From NCBI GenBank assembly GCA_012728755.1, contig JAAYEL010000013.1, positions 1-54,071 of the forward strand: a DNA stretch of 54,071 nucleotides, read 5' to 3'. Positions 27,860 through 35,479 of this stretch are shown here, in pieces. This DNA comes from Tissierellia bacterium. Lineage in GTDB: Bacteria > Bacillota > Clostridia > Tissierellales > Peptoniphilaceae. The notes beneath the pieces are model-generated. The model saw only the letters and a program-made list of their open reading frames with translations. It was not told the origin of the DNA and did not search any database. Every line of letters starts with the position of its first letter. Within the stretch, counting starts at the first letter, position 1. A program made the translations under genes and the position numbers.

Positions 27860-28327
27860 CTATTTTAGTATACTTTTTACTGATTCAAGTATGCTTTTTA
27901 TTAATGCCACATAGTCTGTGGCACTTGATACACCTGTGTTGATATTGTCGATAGTATCTACAGCTGTCATAGCTACATATTCAACTGTATCAACAGCATC
28001 TGTAGATAATTTGTGTACATCTGTAGTAATTCCTTCAACCTCTCTTAGCGTAACTACTAAATTAGGTTTAACTTCTTTAACCATACCATCAGCTTCTGTT
28101 AACATGCTTTCTACTGACTTAGTGATACTTGGTAGATTAGCAAGTGAACTATCTAAATTCGTTTTGTTATCTTCAACAACTGCGCTCACTGCTTTTAGAG
28201 TCTTAGATAATGAAAATAGTACTTTAGCTAATAAAACTAAAACCACTATCCCAGCTATAACTAGAAGGCCGATCAAAATATCAAGTAAACTAAATGATAC
28301 TTGAAAAACTGTCGCTAATGTAAACAT
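27860..28327 (-). CDS. DUF948 / YtxG-like membrane protein
   Basis: The 155-residue protein has one N-terminal membrane helix (about 13-38, rich in Ile/Val/Leu) and then a Ser/Thr/Val-rich helical region with regular hydrophobic spacing, ending in SVKSILK. This matches the DUF948 family, whose B. subtilis member YtxG is a general-stress protein encoded beside YtxH. The function is unknown; a scaffold at the membrane is possible. It lies 12 bp after the YtxH-like gene and has a GGAGG site. Confidence 0.75.
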   Translation of the reverse strand: MFTLATVFQVSFSLLDILIGLLVIAGIVVLVLLAKVLFSLSKTLKAVSAVVEDNKTNLDSSLANLPSITKSVESMLTEADGMVKEVKPNLVVTLREVEGITTDVHKLSTDAVDTVEYVAMTAVDTIDNINTGVSSATDYVALIKSILESVKSILK

Positions 28328-28339
28328 ACTACCTCCAAA

Positions 28340-28810
28340 TTAGTTTTTCTTTTCTTCTACTTTTTCCTTAGTATTTTCTACAGCTTCTTTTGTATCTTCT
28401 TTTACTTCTTGAGCTGTTTCTTTTAAGTTCTTGCCTGTCTTTTCAGCTAGCTTTTTAGTTTCTTCTAATGCAGTTCCAGTAACTTCTTCAACATCATCTC
28501 TTACCGCTTTAAGATCAGTTAATTTGCTTTCTTTGAACTCATTAAATTTTGTTTTAGTCTCGTCATACTTTTTAGAAACTTCATCAGATAATTGAAGACC
28601 CTTTGCTTTTAGAGTTTCTGCAGTCTCAAGTGCTTTATCGCTTATATCTTTTCTAGTTTCTTTACCTGATTTAGGTGCGAATAAAACTCCTATTGCTGAA
28701 CCTACAAGTGAACCTATAGCTAAACCTGTAGCTACTTTTTTAGTAGTATCCATTTTCTTTTTTCTTTCAATCATTCTTTGTTTCTCAATGAAATATTGTT
28801 TTAGTGACAT
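28340..28810 (-). CDS. YtxH-domain protein
   Basis: The 156-residue protein has a Lys/Arg-rich start, a hydrophobic Gly-zipper-like segment (about 27-47, ATGLAIGSLVGSAIGVLFAP) followed at once by KSGKETRKDISDKA, which is the YtxH domain signature. The rest is a charged, coiled-coil-like helix rich in Lys/Glu/Thr ending in KEKVEEKKN. B. subtilis ytxG-ytxH form a stress operon; the same pairing here suggests envelope stress, but no function is proven. A strong AAGGAGG site precedes it, and a -10-like TATAAT (28833-28838) lies upstream with a weak -35. Confidence 0.8.
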   Translation of the reverse strand: MSLKQYFIEKQRMIERKKKMDTTKKVATGLAIGSLVGSAIGVLFAPKSGKETRKDISDKALETAETLKAKGLQLSDEVSKKYDETKTKFNEFKESKLTDLKAVRDDVEEVTGTALEETKKLAEKTGKNLKETAQEVKEDTKEAVENTKEKVEEKKN

Positions 28811-28887
28811 AATGTCCTCCTTTTGTGTATTTATTATAACTCATATGTACCCAAAAAATTAGAGTCTAACATATTTACATATGTTTT

Positions 28888-29052
28888 AAAAAAATACCCA
28901 TAGAATGGCCCGCTAATTATACCTTCAATAATTGAAGGTGGGTTACCTGTCTATCAAGTCTACAGTCCACTTAAGGCATTGTATCGTCTTTAGAACTCCG
29001 GAGACCCTTATAGGTGTTGTAGGTTAATTATATAGGCCACCCATATGGATAT
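28888..29052 (-). ncRNA. ssrS: 6S-like RNA (candidate ssrS)
   Basis: 6S RNA copies an open promoter and sequesters housekeeping RNA polymerase in stationary phase. The proposed 165-nt transcript has 5' and 3' ends that pair: 29044-29050 with 28896-28902, then 29035-29039 with 28906-28910, then TAATTA with TAATTA, separated by internal loops. A central 3' hairpin (CCTTCAAT 28922-28929 with ATTGAAGG 28931-28938) and a long apical rod with G-U pairs follow. The G-U pairs work only for the minus strand. A TATAAT lies 7 nt before the predicted start and a run of seven Ts ends the RNA. No ORF is present. The rod-with-central-bubble shape is the reason for the call; no covariance model was run. Confidence 0.65.
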
Positions 29053-29058
29053 ATATAT

Positions 29059-29087
29059 ATTATACTATTTTTTAACAGATAAATCTA
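29059..29087 (-). promoter_or_regulatory. Promoter of the 6S-like RNA
   Basis: The minus strand reads TAGATT (-35, 29082-29087), a 17-bp spacer and a perfect TATAAT (-10, 29059-29064). The start falls exactly at the 5' end of the closing stem. Confidence 0.6.
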
Positions 29088-29109
29088 GTGTTTTATGCGT
29101 TTTTATTGG

Positions 29110-29138
29110 TTGATTAATAAAAGTTTTTGTATTATCAT
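29110..29138 (+). promoter_or_regulatory. Promoter of nadK
   Basis: TTGATT (-35, 29110-29115), a 17-bp spacer and TATCAT (-10, 29133-29138). It is divergent from the 6S-like RNA promoter, about 50 bp away. Confidence 0.5.
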
Positions 29139-29196
29139 ATTACTATAAAGATATCTCAAGAGTCTAAATAGGCTATAAAAATTTAAAGGAGTTATT

Positions 29197-29997
29197 ATGA
29201 CTAAAAAAATAAACATATTTTCTAATCACTATGATATTTCAGAAAAAGTAACTGAAAGATTAATACAAGAGTTTAAACTTCACGGCTATGAAGCCAACGA
29301 AAACTTCTCGCCAGATGCTGATTATAATGTAGTTATTGGCGGTGATGGTACTTTTATAAAAGCCTGTCATGACTCCGATTTTTCTGATATTCCTTTTATC
29401 GGGATTAATACAGGGCATTTGGGATTTTACCAAGAAGTTCCAGCAAATAATGTTGAACTGATGGTATCTAGATTGATAAATAAGGAATATCAAGTACAAG
29501 ACATTAAACTGATAGATTGTAGCGTGTTTACTGAAGAAAATAGCTATAATTTCCTATCTGTAAATGAAATTGTATTAAAAGCAAAGTACACTAACATCAT
29601 TCACTTTAATATGTATGTAAACGACATATTACTTCAATCATTTGCAGGCGATGGAGTTATATTCTCGACTCCTTCAGGAAGTACAGCATATAACCTTTCA
29701 GCTGGTGGAGCCATGCTTTACCAAGCATTAGATGGTTTTCAAATAACACCAATGGCTCCTATTAGATCTTCTTTATTTAGGTCATTAGATAAGTCTCTAG
29801 TAGTTCCATCAAATACTCAAATCAAACTGATCACTAGAAAACGTGAAGAGACTTTCTCATCATTAGGAGTTGATGGCATGCTTCAGGAATTCGAAGATAT
29901 CAACTATATCAATATTACTATGTCTGATAAGACGATCAAAAAATTGGTATTTGATGAAAACTGGTATTGGAAAAATATTAAAGAAAAGTTCATATAA
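29197..29997 (+). CDS. nadK: NAD kinase
   Basis: It phosphorylates NAD to NADP. The 266-residue protein has the family GGDG motif (48-51, in VVIGGDGTFIKA), GINTGHLGF, the NE motif in VNEIVLKA, and the PSGSTAYNLSAGG block (about 165-178). The length matches short Firmicute NAD kinases. A GGAG site precedes the ATG. It stands alone on the plus strand between the 6S-like RNA and a bidirectional terminator. Confidence 0.95.
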   Translation: MTKKINIFSNHYDISEKVTERLIQEFKLHGYEANENFSPDADYNVVIGGDGTFIKACHDSDFSDIPFIGINTGHLGFYQEVPANNVELMVSRLINKEYQVQDIKLIDCSVFTEENSYNFLSVNEIVLKAKYTNIIHFNMYVNDILLQSFAGDGVIFSTPSGSTAYNLSAGGAMLYQALDGFQITPMAPIRSSLFRSLDKSLVVPSNTQIKLITRKREETFSSLGVDGMLQEFEDINYINITMSDKTIKKLVFDENWYWKNIKEKFI

Positions 29998-29999
29998 GA

Positions 30000-30029
30000 A
30001 AAAACCTCACCTTTCGGTGAGGTCTTTTT
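30000..30029. terminator. Bidirectional terminator between nadK and the PBP gene
   Basis: ACCTCACC (30004-30011) pairs with GGTGAGGT (30016-30023); Ts follow on the plus strand (30025-30030) and As precede it, so it can stop transcripts from both sides. Confidence 0.85.
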
Positions 30030-31417
30030 TATTGTCTTAATAAGAATTCCATTGCTCTATTAAATATTCTTCCCGCCCCTTGGCTATTTTCAACACCTGC
30101 ATGCTCCAATACTATTGCGATAGCATATCTTGGAGATTCTGCTGGTCCAAAACCAACATACCAAGAGTGTTCAAGTGTATCTGTTTCAGCTGTACCACTC
30201 TTACCTGCTAGTTTTGTACCATCATCTAAAATTCTATTATTTTCTGTGGCAGTATCTGTTAGGTAATCAACCATTCTATCATTAATATCTTTAGGTACTG
30301 CTTTTGATAATTGAACTGGAGAAAACTCAGTAATTACTTCCCCATCCAGTGTTTTATTTACTAGCCTAGGTTTCATCATGATGCCGTCATTGGCAATTGC
30401 TGCTACCATACTAGCCATATCAAGCGGAGTTACCATAGTCTTACCTTGTCCAAATGCAGTAACCGCTTTTTCTAATTCATCTAAATTGTTTTTATATGGG
30501 ATTCTAGACAAGCTTCGATTCACATCAAAATCATATGCCTTACCCAACATAAAACTATTTGTTACTCTTAATAAATCTATATTATCAAGCTCTTTCGATT
30601 TATCTGAAAAATAAGTATTGGAGGAATGTATTAGAGCTTTTCTCAAATCTATCTCTCCATATTCCCTATTTGCATAGTTTGAAATAGTATATCCATTTAT
30701 CGTAGTACTTCCATTATCAATATAGTCTAAATCAACATTGTTTTCTAATAATGCTATAGAAGAAATTATCTTAAAAATTGATCCTGGTGTATATAATCCT
30801 TGAGTAGCTCTATTTATCAATACTCCATCGTCCGATTCAATAAGGCTATTCCAGTTTTCTTTTAGCCTATTTACATTAAAAGATGGTCTTGAGATCATAG
30901 ATACGATATTTCCGGTACTTGGTTCTATCACTACAATGGCTCCCTTATATCCTTCTAACAAGTCATACATATAAGATTGGATATCTGAGTCTATAGTTAA
31001 GTAAACATCCTTGCCTCTTTCTGATCTGTTATATGCTGATTCTAATTGTGAAATGAAATCATAGTTATCAGGAATATTTAGAAGTTCCTTATTATATTTT
31101 TGCTCGATACCACTTTTCCCAAGCTCAGGATCAGTATATCCGATTATTGGAGTATACATATAATAGTAGGCATTGATTCTTTGCATACTGCCATCTTCAT
31201 TTCTCTGACTATATGCTAGGCTATTACCATCAGCATCCCTAATAGTTCCTCTTAATATTGAGGACTCATCCACCCAATTTCGTGAATTATAATCATGATC
31301 TGCATAAAACTTAGCTTCAAATAACTGAAAATATGTCATATATAATGCTACACCTAAAAGCATCACGATTAATACTCCAAGTATAGTTATCATCTTTTTA
31401 TTTCTAGAATTATTCAT
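30029..31417 (-). CDS. Class B penicillin-binding protein (PbpA/FtsI-like transpeptidase)
   Basis: This is a membrane-anchored D,D-transpeptidase for peptidoglycan crosslinking. The 462-residue protein has one N-terminal membrane helix (about 9-30), a short dimerisation region (RGTIRDADGN), and the transpeptidase motifs SIFK (Ser213, Lys216), SSN (265-267) and KSGTAE (406-411). It is shorter than FtsI and closest in layout to the actinobacterial-type PbpA that works with a neighbouring RodA/FtsW. The start overlaps the FtsW/RodA gene end by 8 bp. With the FHA gene upstream it forms a three-gene cell-wall unit. Confidence 0.92.
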   Translation of the reverse strand: MNNSRNKKMITILGVLIVMLLGVALYMTYFQLFEAKFYADHDYNSRNWVDESSILRGTIRDADGNSLAYSQRNEDGSMQRINAYYYMYTPIIGYTDPELGKSGIEQKYNKELLNIPDNYDFISQLESAYNRSERGKDVYLTIDSDIQSYMYDLLEGYKGAIVVIEPSTGNIVSMISRPSFNVNRLKENWNSLIESDDGVLINRATQGLYTPGSIFKIISSIALLENNVDLDYIDNGSTTINGYTISNYANREYGEIDLRKALIHSSNTYFSDKSKELDNIDLLRVTNSFMLGKAYDFDVNRSLSRIPYKNNLDELEKAVTAFGQGKTMVTPLDMASMVAAIANDGIMMKPRLVNKTLDGEVITEFSPVQLSKAVPKDINDRMVDYLTDTATENNRILDDGTKLAGKSGTAETDTLEHSWYVGFGPAESPRYAIAIVLEHAGVENSQGAGRIFNRAMEFLLRQ

Positions 31418-32675
31418 AGTTCACCTTCTTTTGAGATGTAGTAAATTGAAGCACTGCTAGCAATATAAAGCTAGATAGCGTTGATGAACCACCATAGCTC
31501 ATAAATGGTGTAGTGATTCCTGTTAAAGGTATCAGCTTTAGTACTCCTCCAAACATAACTAGAGCTTGAGATGCGAATACTAAAGATACTCCAAAAGCTA
31601 ATGCGCTATAAAAATCATCTCTATTTGTTAAGGCAATCTTTATACCTTTATATATCAATAATGCGTAAAGAAGAGTGATGCCAATTCCCATGAATATTCC
31701 CATCTCTTCAATAATTGCTGGGATAATAAAGTCAGATGTAGATACTGGTATCATATTTGGCGTGCCCAATCCTAGTCCTGAGCCAAACATCCCACCACTT
31801 GCTATAGCAAATAATCCTTGGATGATTTGATAACCTCGACCTTGGTAGTCCGCCCATGGATCAATCCATATATCAAAACGTACTCTAATATGGCTAAATA
31901 TCTTATATGCTATAAATAAACCTACAAATGCTAGTAGGATATTTACAAACATTCTTAGATAATCCCTTTCAAAAACAAACATAGACAATATGAATGTAGC
32001 AAAAAATACCATAGCCGTACCTAGTTCGCCTTGTAAAAAGAATAGTCCAATAAATAGATAAGTAGCTACATTTAAATAGTACTTGCCATACTTTTGTTTT
32101 GAAAACTTTTCATAGTCACCATAAAAACTAGCTATCATAAAAATATATGATATCTTAGCAAATTCCGAAAGCTGTATAGTAACTCCATCCGTTATCCTAA
32201 TCCAGTTTCTAGCACCATCTGCAGGGTTTGCTAGTACCAAGGTTACCATAAAAGTAAGCAAAGTCACTGCAAAGTAAAACCAAAACTTATTTTTAAAAAA
32301 CTTGATATAGTTATTTAGCACGTAAAATACAAATACAAATACAAAAAATGCCAATATATACCAGATGATATGTGTTACTCCTGTATTGATATTTAATCGA
32401 AGTATCACTAAAAGTCCAATACTATATAACATATTTACTATATATACTAAAGTATTATCCCCTTTTGTAAATCTAGGGATATAAATATTTGACGCAAGCG
32501 TTGCTACTAAAAAACCTATAGAAAGCCCTAGAAGCTTAATATTAAATTGTTCGCTTTGCCTTATCACAAGTAAAAGCAATCCTATAAATTGAATTATGAA
32601 TATCAGCCAAGTTAGAGTAAATGCATAACCTTTTTTGCTAGTATTACTTTCAAATGCTATATTATTGTACTTCAT
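31410..32675 (-). CDS. FtsW/RodA/SpoVE-family SEDS glycosyltransferase
   Basis: SEDS proteins polymerise lipid II into glycan strands and pair with a class B PBP, here the next gene. The 421-residue protein has about ten membrane helices and the conserved PFMSYGGSSTLSSF motif near the C-terminus, with a large external loop rich in charged residues. Start choice is uncertain: the ATG at 32675 has AAGGAG 12 nt upstream; 32687 has the site touching the codon; 32705 has none. All lie inside the end of the FHA gene. RodA versus FtsW cannot be decided from sequence alone. Confidence 0.88.
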   Translation of the reverse strand: MKYNNIAFESNTSKKGYAFTLTWLIFIIQFIGLLLLVIRQSEQFNIKLLGLSIGFLVATLASNIYIPRFTKGDNTLVYIVNMLYSIGLLVILRLNINTGVTHIIWYILAFFVFVFVFYVLNNYIKFFKNKFWFYFAVTLLTFMVTLVLANPADGARNWIRITDGVTIQLSEFAKISYIFMIASFYGDYEKFSKQKYGKYYLNVATYLFIGLFFLQGELGTAMVFFATFILSMFVFERDYLRMFVNILLAFVGLFIAYKIFSHIRVRFDIWIDPWADYQGRGYQIIQGLFAIASGGMFGSGLGLGTPNMIPVSTSDFIIPAIIEEMGIFMGIGITLLYALLIYKGIKIALTNRDDFYSALAFGVSLVFASQALVMFGGVLKLIPLTGITTPFMSYGGSSTLSSFILLAVLQFTTSQKKVNYE

Positions 32676-33174
32676 TTGAGTTTTCATCTCCTTGGTTAAA
32701 TACATAATGATAGTTGCCTATTTGTATCTTATCACCTTGATTTAATTTATCAGATGTAAAAATCTGTTGTTCATTTACAAATGTACCATTTGATGATTGC
32801 ATATCTTCGATATAGAAGCCATCATTTTTTCTTACGATAATAGCATGTCTTCTAGATACCATCGTATCGTCAATTATCAAGTCATTTTCATAATCTCTTC
32901 CAATAGCATTAAAATCATCCAGTATAAAAGTTTTTGCTAATTTAGACCCTTCAGCTATACCATCTTGTAGTGAAAGAAAGGACTTTTTAACGCTTTGATC
33001 TTTGTACACAGTCTTGATATCAAGAAAGATTAATTTTACCACCAGATAGATAAAATATAGCACTACAAAAACAAACAGGTATTTAAAGACTGTTGAGATT
33101 ATAGTATATAAGTCAATATTTCCCACTATATCAGTAAAAAATATCGCCCTTAGAGTATCAAATATAAATTTCAT
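32662..33174 (-). CDS. Membrane-anchored FHA-domain protein
   Basis: FHA domains bind phosphothreonine peptides, usually made by Ser/Thr kinases. The 170-residue protein has one membrane helix (about 31-51) and a C-terminal FHA domain (about 85-160) with IGRDYENDLII, VSRRH (106-110) and SSNGTFVN (127-134), so the binding residues Arg93, Ser107, His110 and Asn129 are present. It is the first gene of the FHA-SEDS-PBP unit, which resembles the actinobacterial fhaB-rodA-pbpA group and suggests kinase control of wall synthesis; no kinase is in the window. Confidence 0.88.
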   Translation of the reverse strand: MKFIFDTLRAIFFTDIVGNIDLYTIISTVFKYLFVFVVLYFIYLVVKLIFLDIKTVYKDQSVKKSFLSLQDGIAEGSKLAKTFILDDFNAIGRDYENDLIIDDTMVSRRHAIIVRKNDGFYIEDMQSSNGTFVNEQQIFTSDKLNQGDKIQIGNYHYVFNQGDENSNEVQ

Positions 33175-33184
33175 ATATCCTCCA

Positions 33185-34378
33185 TTAAATATTCCTATAA
33201 TGTTGGTATCCTTTATCCTTCAGCATAGAATATATTTCATTAACATGTTCACTATTTTTAGTTTCTAGTACCATCCTAACTACCATGGTACCAAGTTCAT
33301 TTTTCTCGTGTTCGGCAAATTGATTAATCGTTAATACATTTGCTCCTAGTTCTGTTAGATAACCCAAAAAATTCGCAAGTTCTCCAGGAATATCTTGAAG
33401 CTGTGTAGTTATCTCACATAATCTACCTGATTCATAAAGTCCCTTTTGAATTATCTTAGCAATTACATTTACATTAATATTGCCTCCTGATAATACACAG
33501 CAAGTTACTTTATCATCACTTAATTTATCTAATGCTGCTATTGAAGAGGCCCCTGCTCCTTCTGACACAAGCTTATTCTTTTCTAATAAATTTAAAATGG
33601 ATTGAGCTATCTCACCATCAGATACTACAACTATATCATCCACTAATTCTTTAATGATGCTAAAAGTTAGATCTCCTGGTCTTTTAACAGCTATACCATC
33701 AGCTAGTGATTTGGCAGTTGGTAATTCAACAATATGGCTTGCATGAACTGATTCGTACATACACTTAGCACCTTCAGGTTCAACTCCAATTATCTCTACA
33801 TCTGGTCTTAAAGTTTTAACTGCGATTGCTATTCCAGATATAAGTCCACCACCACCGATTGGTACTACTATTCTTTGAACATTTGGTAATTGTTCTAATA
33901 TCTCTAAACCAATTGTTCCTTGTCCAGCGATAACATATTCATCATCAAAAGGATGGATAAATGTATAGTCATGTTCTTTTGCAAGTTCACGAGCTTTTTT
34001 ATATGAATCATCATAAACTCCATCTACCAATACTACTTCAGCCCCATAACGTTTCGTAGCCTCAATCTTAGCTATAGGAGCTATAGCAGGGATACAAATT
34101 GTTGACTTTATTCCTTGAAGTGCTGCTGATTTAGCAACTCCTTGGGCATGATTACCTGCAGAAGATGCTATAACACCTTTCTTTTTTTCTTCGTCCGTAA
34201 GATTATTGATTTTATTATATGCACCTCTATATTTAAATGAACCTGTCCTTTGAAGATGCTCCATCTTAATATATACATTTTCACCAAGGTTTGATGCAGT
34301 GAAAATCGGCGTATTATTGATATTGCCACTTAAGGTTTGTCTTGCTTGTAAAATTAACTCATATATGTTGTCAAACAT
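33185..34378 (-). CDS. ilvA: Threonine ammonia-lyase (threonine dehydratase) with ACT domain
   Basis: This PLP enzyme deaminates threonine to 2-oxobutanoate. The 397-residue protein has the PLP lysine Lys49 in GSFKYRGA, the Ser/Asn loop ASSAGNHAQGVA, the phosphate-binding VPIGGGGLISG, and a C-terminal ACT-like domain (about 325-397, GELANFLGYL...). This single-ACT layout is typical of the catabolic-type or allosteric short form. No other ilv gene is nearby, so it may feed catabolism to 2-oxobutanoate and propionate rather than isoleucine synthesis. It lies 8 bp after the pyruvate-kinase-like gene. Confidence 0.9.
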   Translation of the reverse strand: MFDNIYELILQARQTLSGNINNTPIFTASNLGENVYIKMEHLQRTGSFKYRGAYNKINNLTDEEKKKGVIASSAGNHAQGVAKSAALQGIKSTICIPAIAPIAKIEATKRYGAEVVLVDGVYDDSYKKARELAKEHDYTFIHPFDDEYVIAGQGTIGLEILEQLPNVQRIVVPIGGGGLISGIAIAVKTLRPDVEIIGVEPEGAKCMYESVHASHIVELPTAKSLADGIAVKRPGDLTFSIIKELVDDIVVVSDGEIAQSILNLLEKNKLVSEGAGASSIAALDKLSDDKVTCCVLSGGNINVNVIAKIIQKGLYESGRLCEITTQLQDIPGELANFLGYLTELGANVLTINQFAEHEKNELGTMVVRMVLETKNSEHVNEIYSMLKDKGYQHYRNI

Positions 34379-34386
34379 ATTGCCTC

Positions 34387-35397
34387 CTAAATATTTGCTG
34401 CTTCTATTAAATAATAACAGGCTTTTAGTGGGTACTTACCTACTGCAGTTTCTGCCGTAATCATCAACATTTGAGCACCGTCAAGTGTTGAGTTATATAT
34501 GTCATTTATCTCAGCCCTAGTTGGCACTGTGCTATCTATCATTGAATTTAGTAACTGAGTTACTACCATAAATTGTTTATTTTTATCATTGCATTTTTTT
34601 GATATATATTTTTGTGCTCTAGGGATCGATAATAGACCAAGGTTATTTCCTAAATCGCCTCTAGCGATTACTATGACATCTGAATTATCAATGATTTCAT
34701 CAATATTATCAATACCTAGCTGATCTTCTATTTTTGAATATAGCCTATAATCCTCAAAATCTAAAGAAGTGAATAATTCCCTCAAAATAATAATATCTTT
34801 TTTTGACCTTACAAAAGGGATCATAAAGTTTTTTATGCCCAATTGCTTTGCAAGCTTAATATTCTTTATATCATCAGGATTAATTGTATCATTTGCTATG
34901 TACTTGTTTTGAATACTAATACTCTTATTAGGCTCGATTATGCTATTTTCCGATAACTTAGCAAACAATGTATTACTTTCAATATTTTCTACAACAGCCT
35001 CAACTTTTCCATCGTCGATATGGATAATATCACCAACTTTTGTATTTATTATGAAGTTTTCATTAACATATAATATATCATCTTCGCAGTAGTCACTAGA
35101 ATATGTTTTAATAAAAATATTGGAACCTTTCTCCTTTGTAATCGTCTTATTAGATCTAATTCTAATCTCTGAGCCTTGTATATCAAGAACAATTTCTAAA
35201 GGTCCATAAGGTTTTTTTGATATTTGATTTGCTTTTTTAACATTATTAATCCAATCAAGTCTTTCTTCAAGTAGTCCATGGGATAAGTTTAATCTTAAAC
35301 CGGTTATTCCCATCTCATTGGCTTTTAATAATATATCATATGTTTGGAAGTTTGGCCCAAGGGTCGCAAAAAACTTCATATTTGCTTTATTGCTCAT
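34387..35397 (-). CDS. Truncated, divergent pyruvate-kinase-like protein
   Basis: Pyruvate kinase makes ATP and pyruvate from phosphoenolpyruvate. The 336-residue protein keeps the barrel (A) and cap (B) domains: LRLNLSHG (PEP-site Arg), LDIQGSEIR, IDDGKVEAVV (B domain), SKIED, ARGDLG, TQLLNSM, PTRAE and ETAVGKYP. It stops right after the barrel, lacking the C-terminal regulatory domain (families run 470-585). The usual SEKD lysine reads NPDD and DTKG reads DIQG, so activity is doubtful. No decayed C-terminus follows; ilvA begins 8 bp later. The ATG at 35397 has GAGG 6 nt upstream; a TTG extension is less likely. A normal pyruvate kinase presumably lies elsewhere. Confidence 0.82.
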   Translation of the reverse strand: MSNKANMKFFATLGPNFQTYDILLKANEMGITGLRLNLSHGLLEERLDWINNVKKANQISKKPYGPLEIVLDIQGSEIRIRSNKTITKEKGSNIFIKTYSSDYCEDDILYVNENFIINTKVGDIIHIDDGKVEAVVENIESNTLFAKLSENSIIEPNKSISIQNKYIANDTINPDDIKNIKLAKQLGIKNFMIPFVRSKKDIIILRELFTSLDFEDYRLYSKIEDQLGIDNIDEIIDNSDVIVIARGDLGNNLGLLSIPRAQKYISKKCNDKNKQFMVVTQLLNSMIDSTVPTRAEINDIYNSTLDGAQMLMITAETAVGKYPLKACYYLIEAANI

Positions 35398-35431
35398 TTT
35401 ATCCTCTTTCAATTACTTTTATAAACTAATT

Positions 35432-35458
35432 GAGGATACAGATTCAATCTGTATCCTC
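35432..35458 (-). terminator. Hairpin after pgm (possible attenuator)
   Basis: GAGGATACAGATT (35432-35444) and AATCTGTATCCTC (35446-35458) form a perfect 13-bp inverted repeat in the 82-bp gap between pgm and the pyruvate-kinase-like gene. No T-run follows, so it may protect the 3' end of the glycogen mRNA or only partly stop transcription. Confidence 0.5.
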
Positions 35459-35479
35459 TGTTTAAATTCATTGTCAGTA

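Noticed and set aside
28888-29052. T-box or other riboswitch for the YtxH-like gene, suggested by GGGTGGCC
   Set aside because: No T-box AGGGTGGNACCGCG motif, no specifier loop, and no amino-acid or tRNA-synthetase gene downstream. The paired ends fit 6S better.
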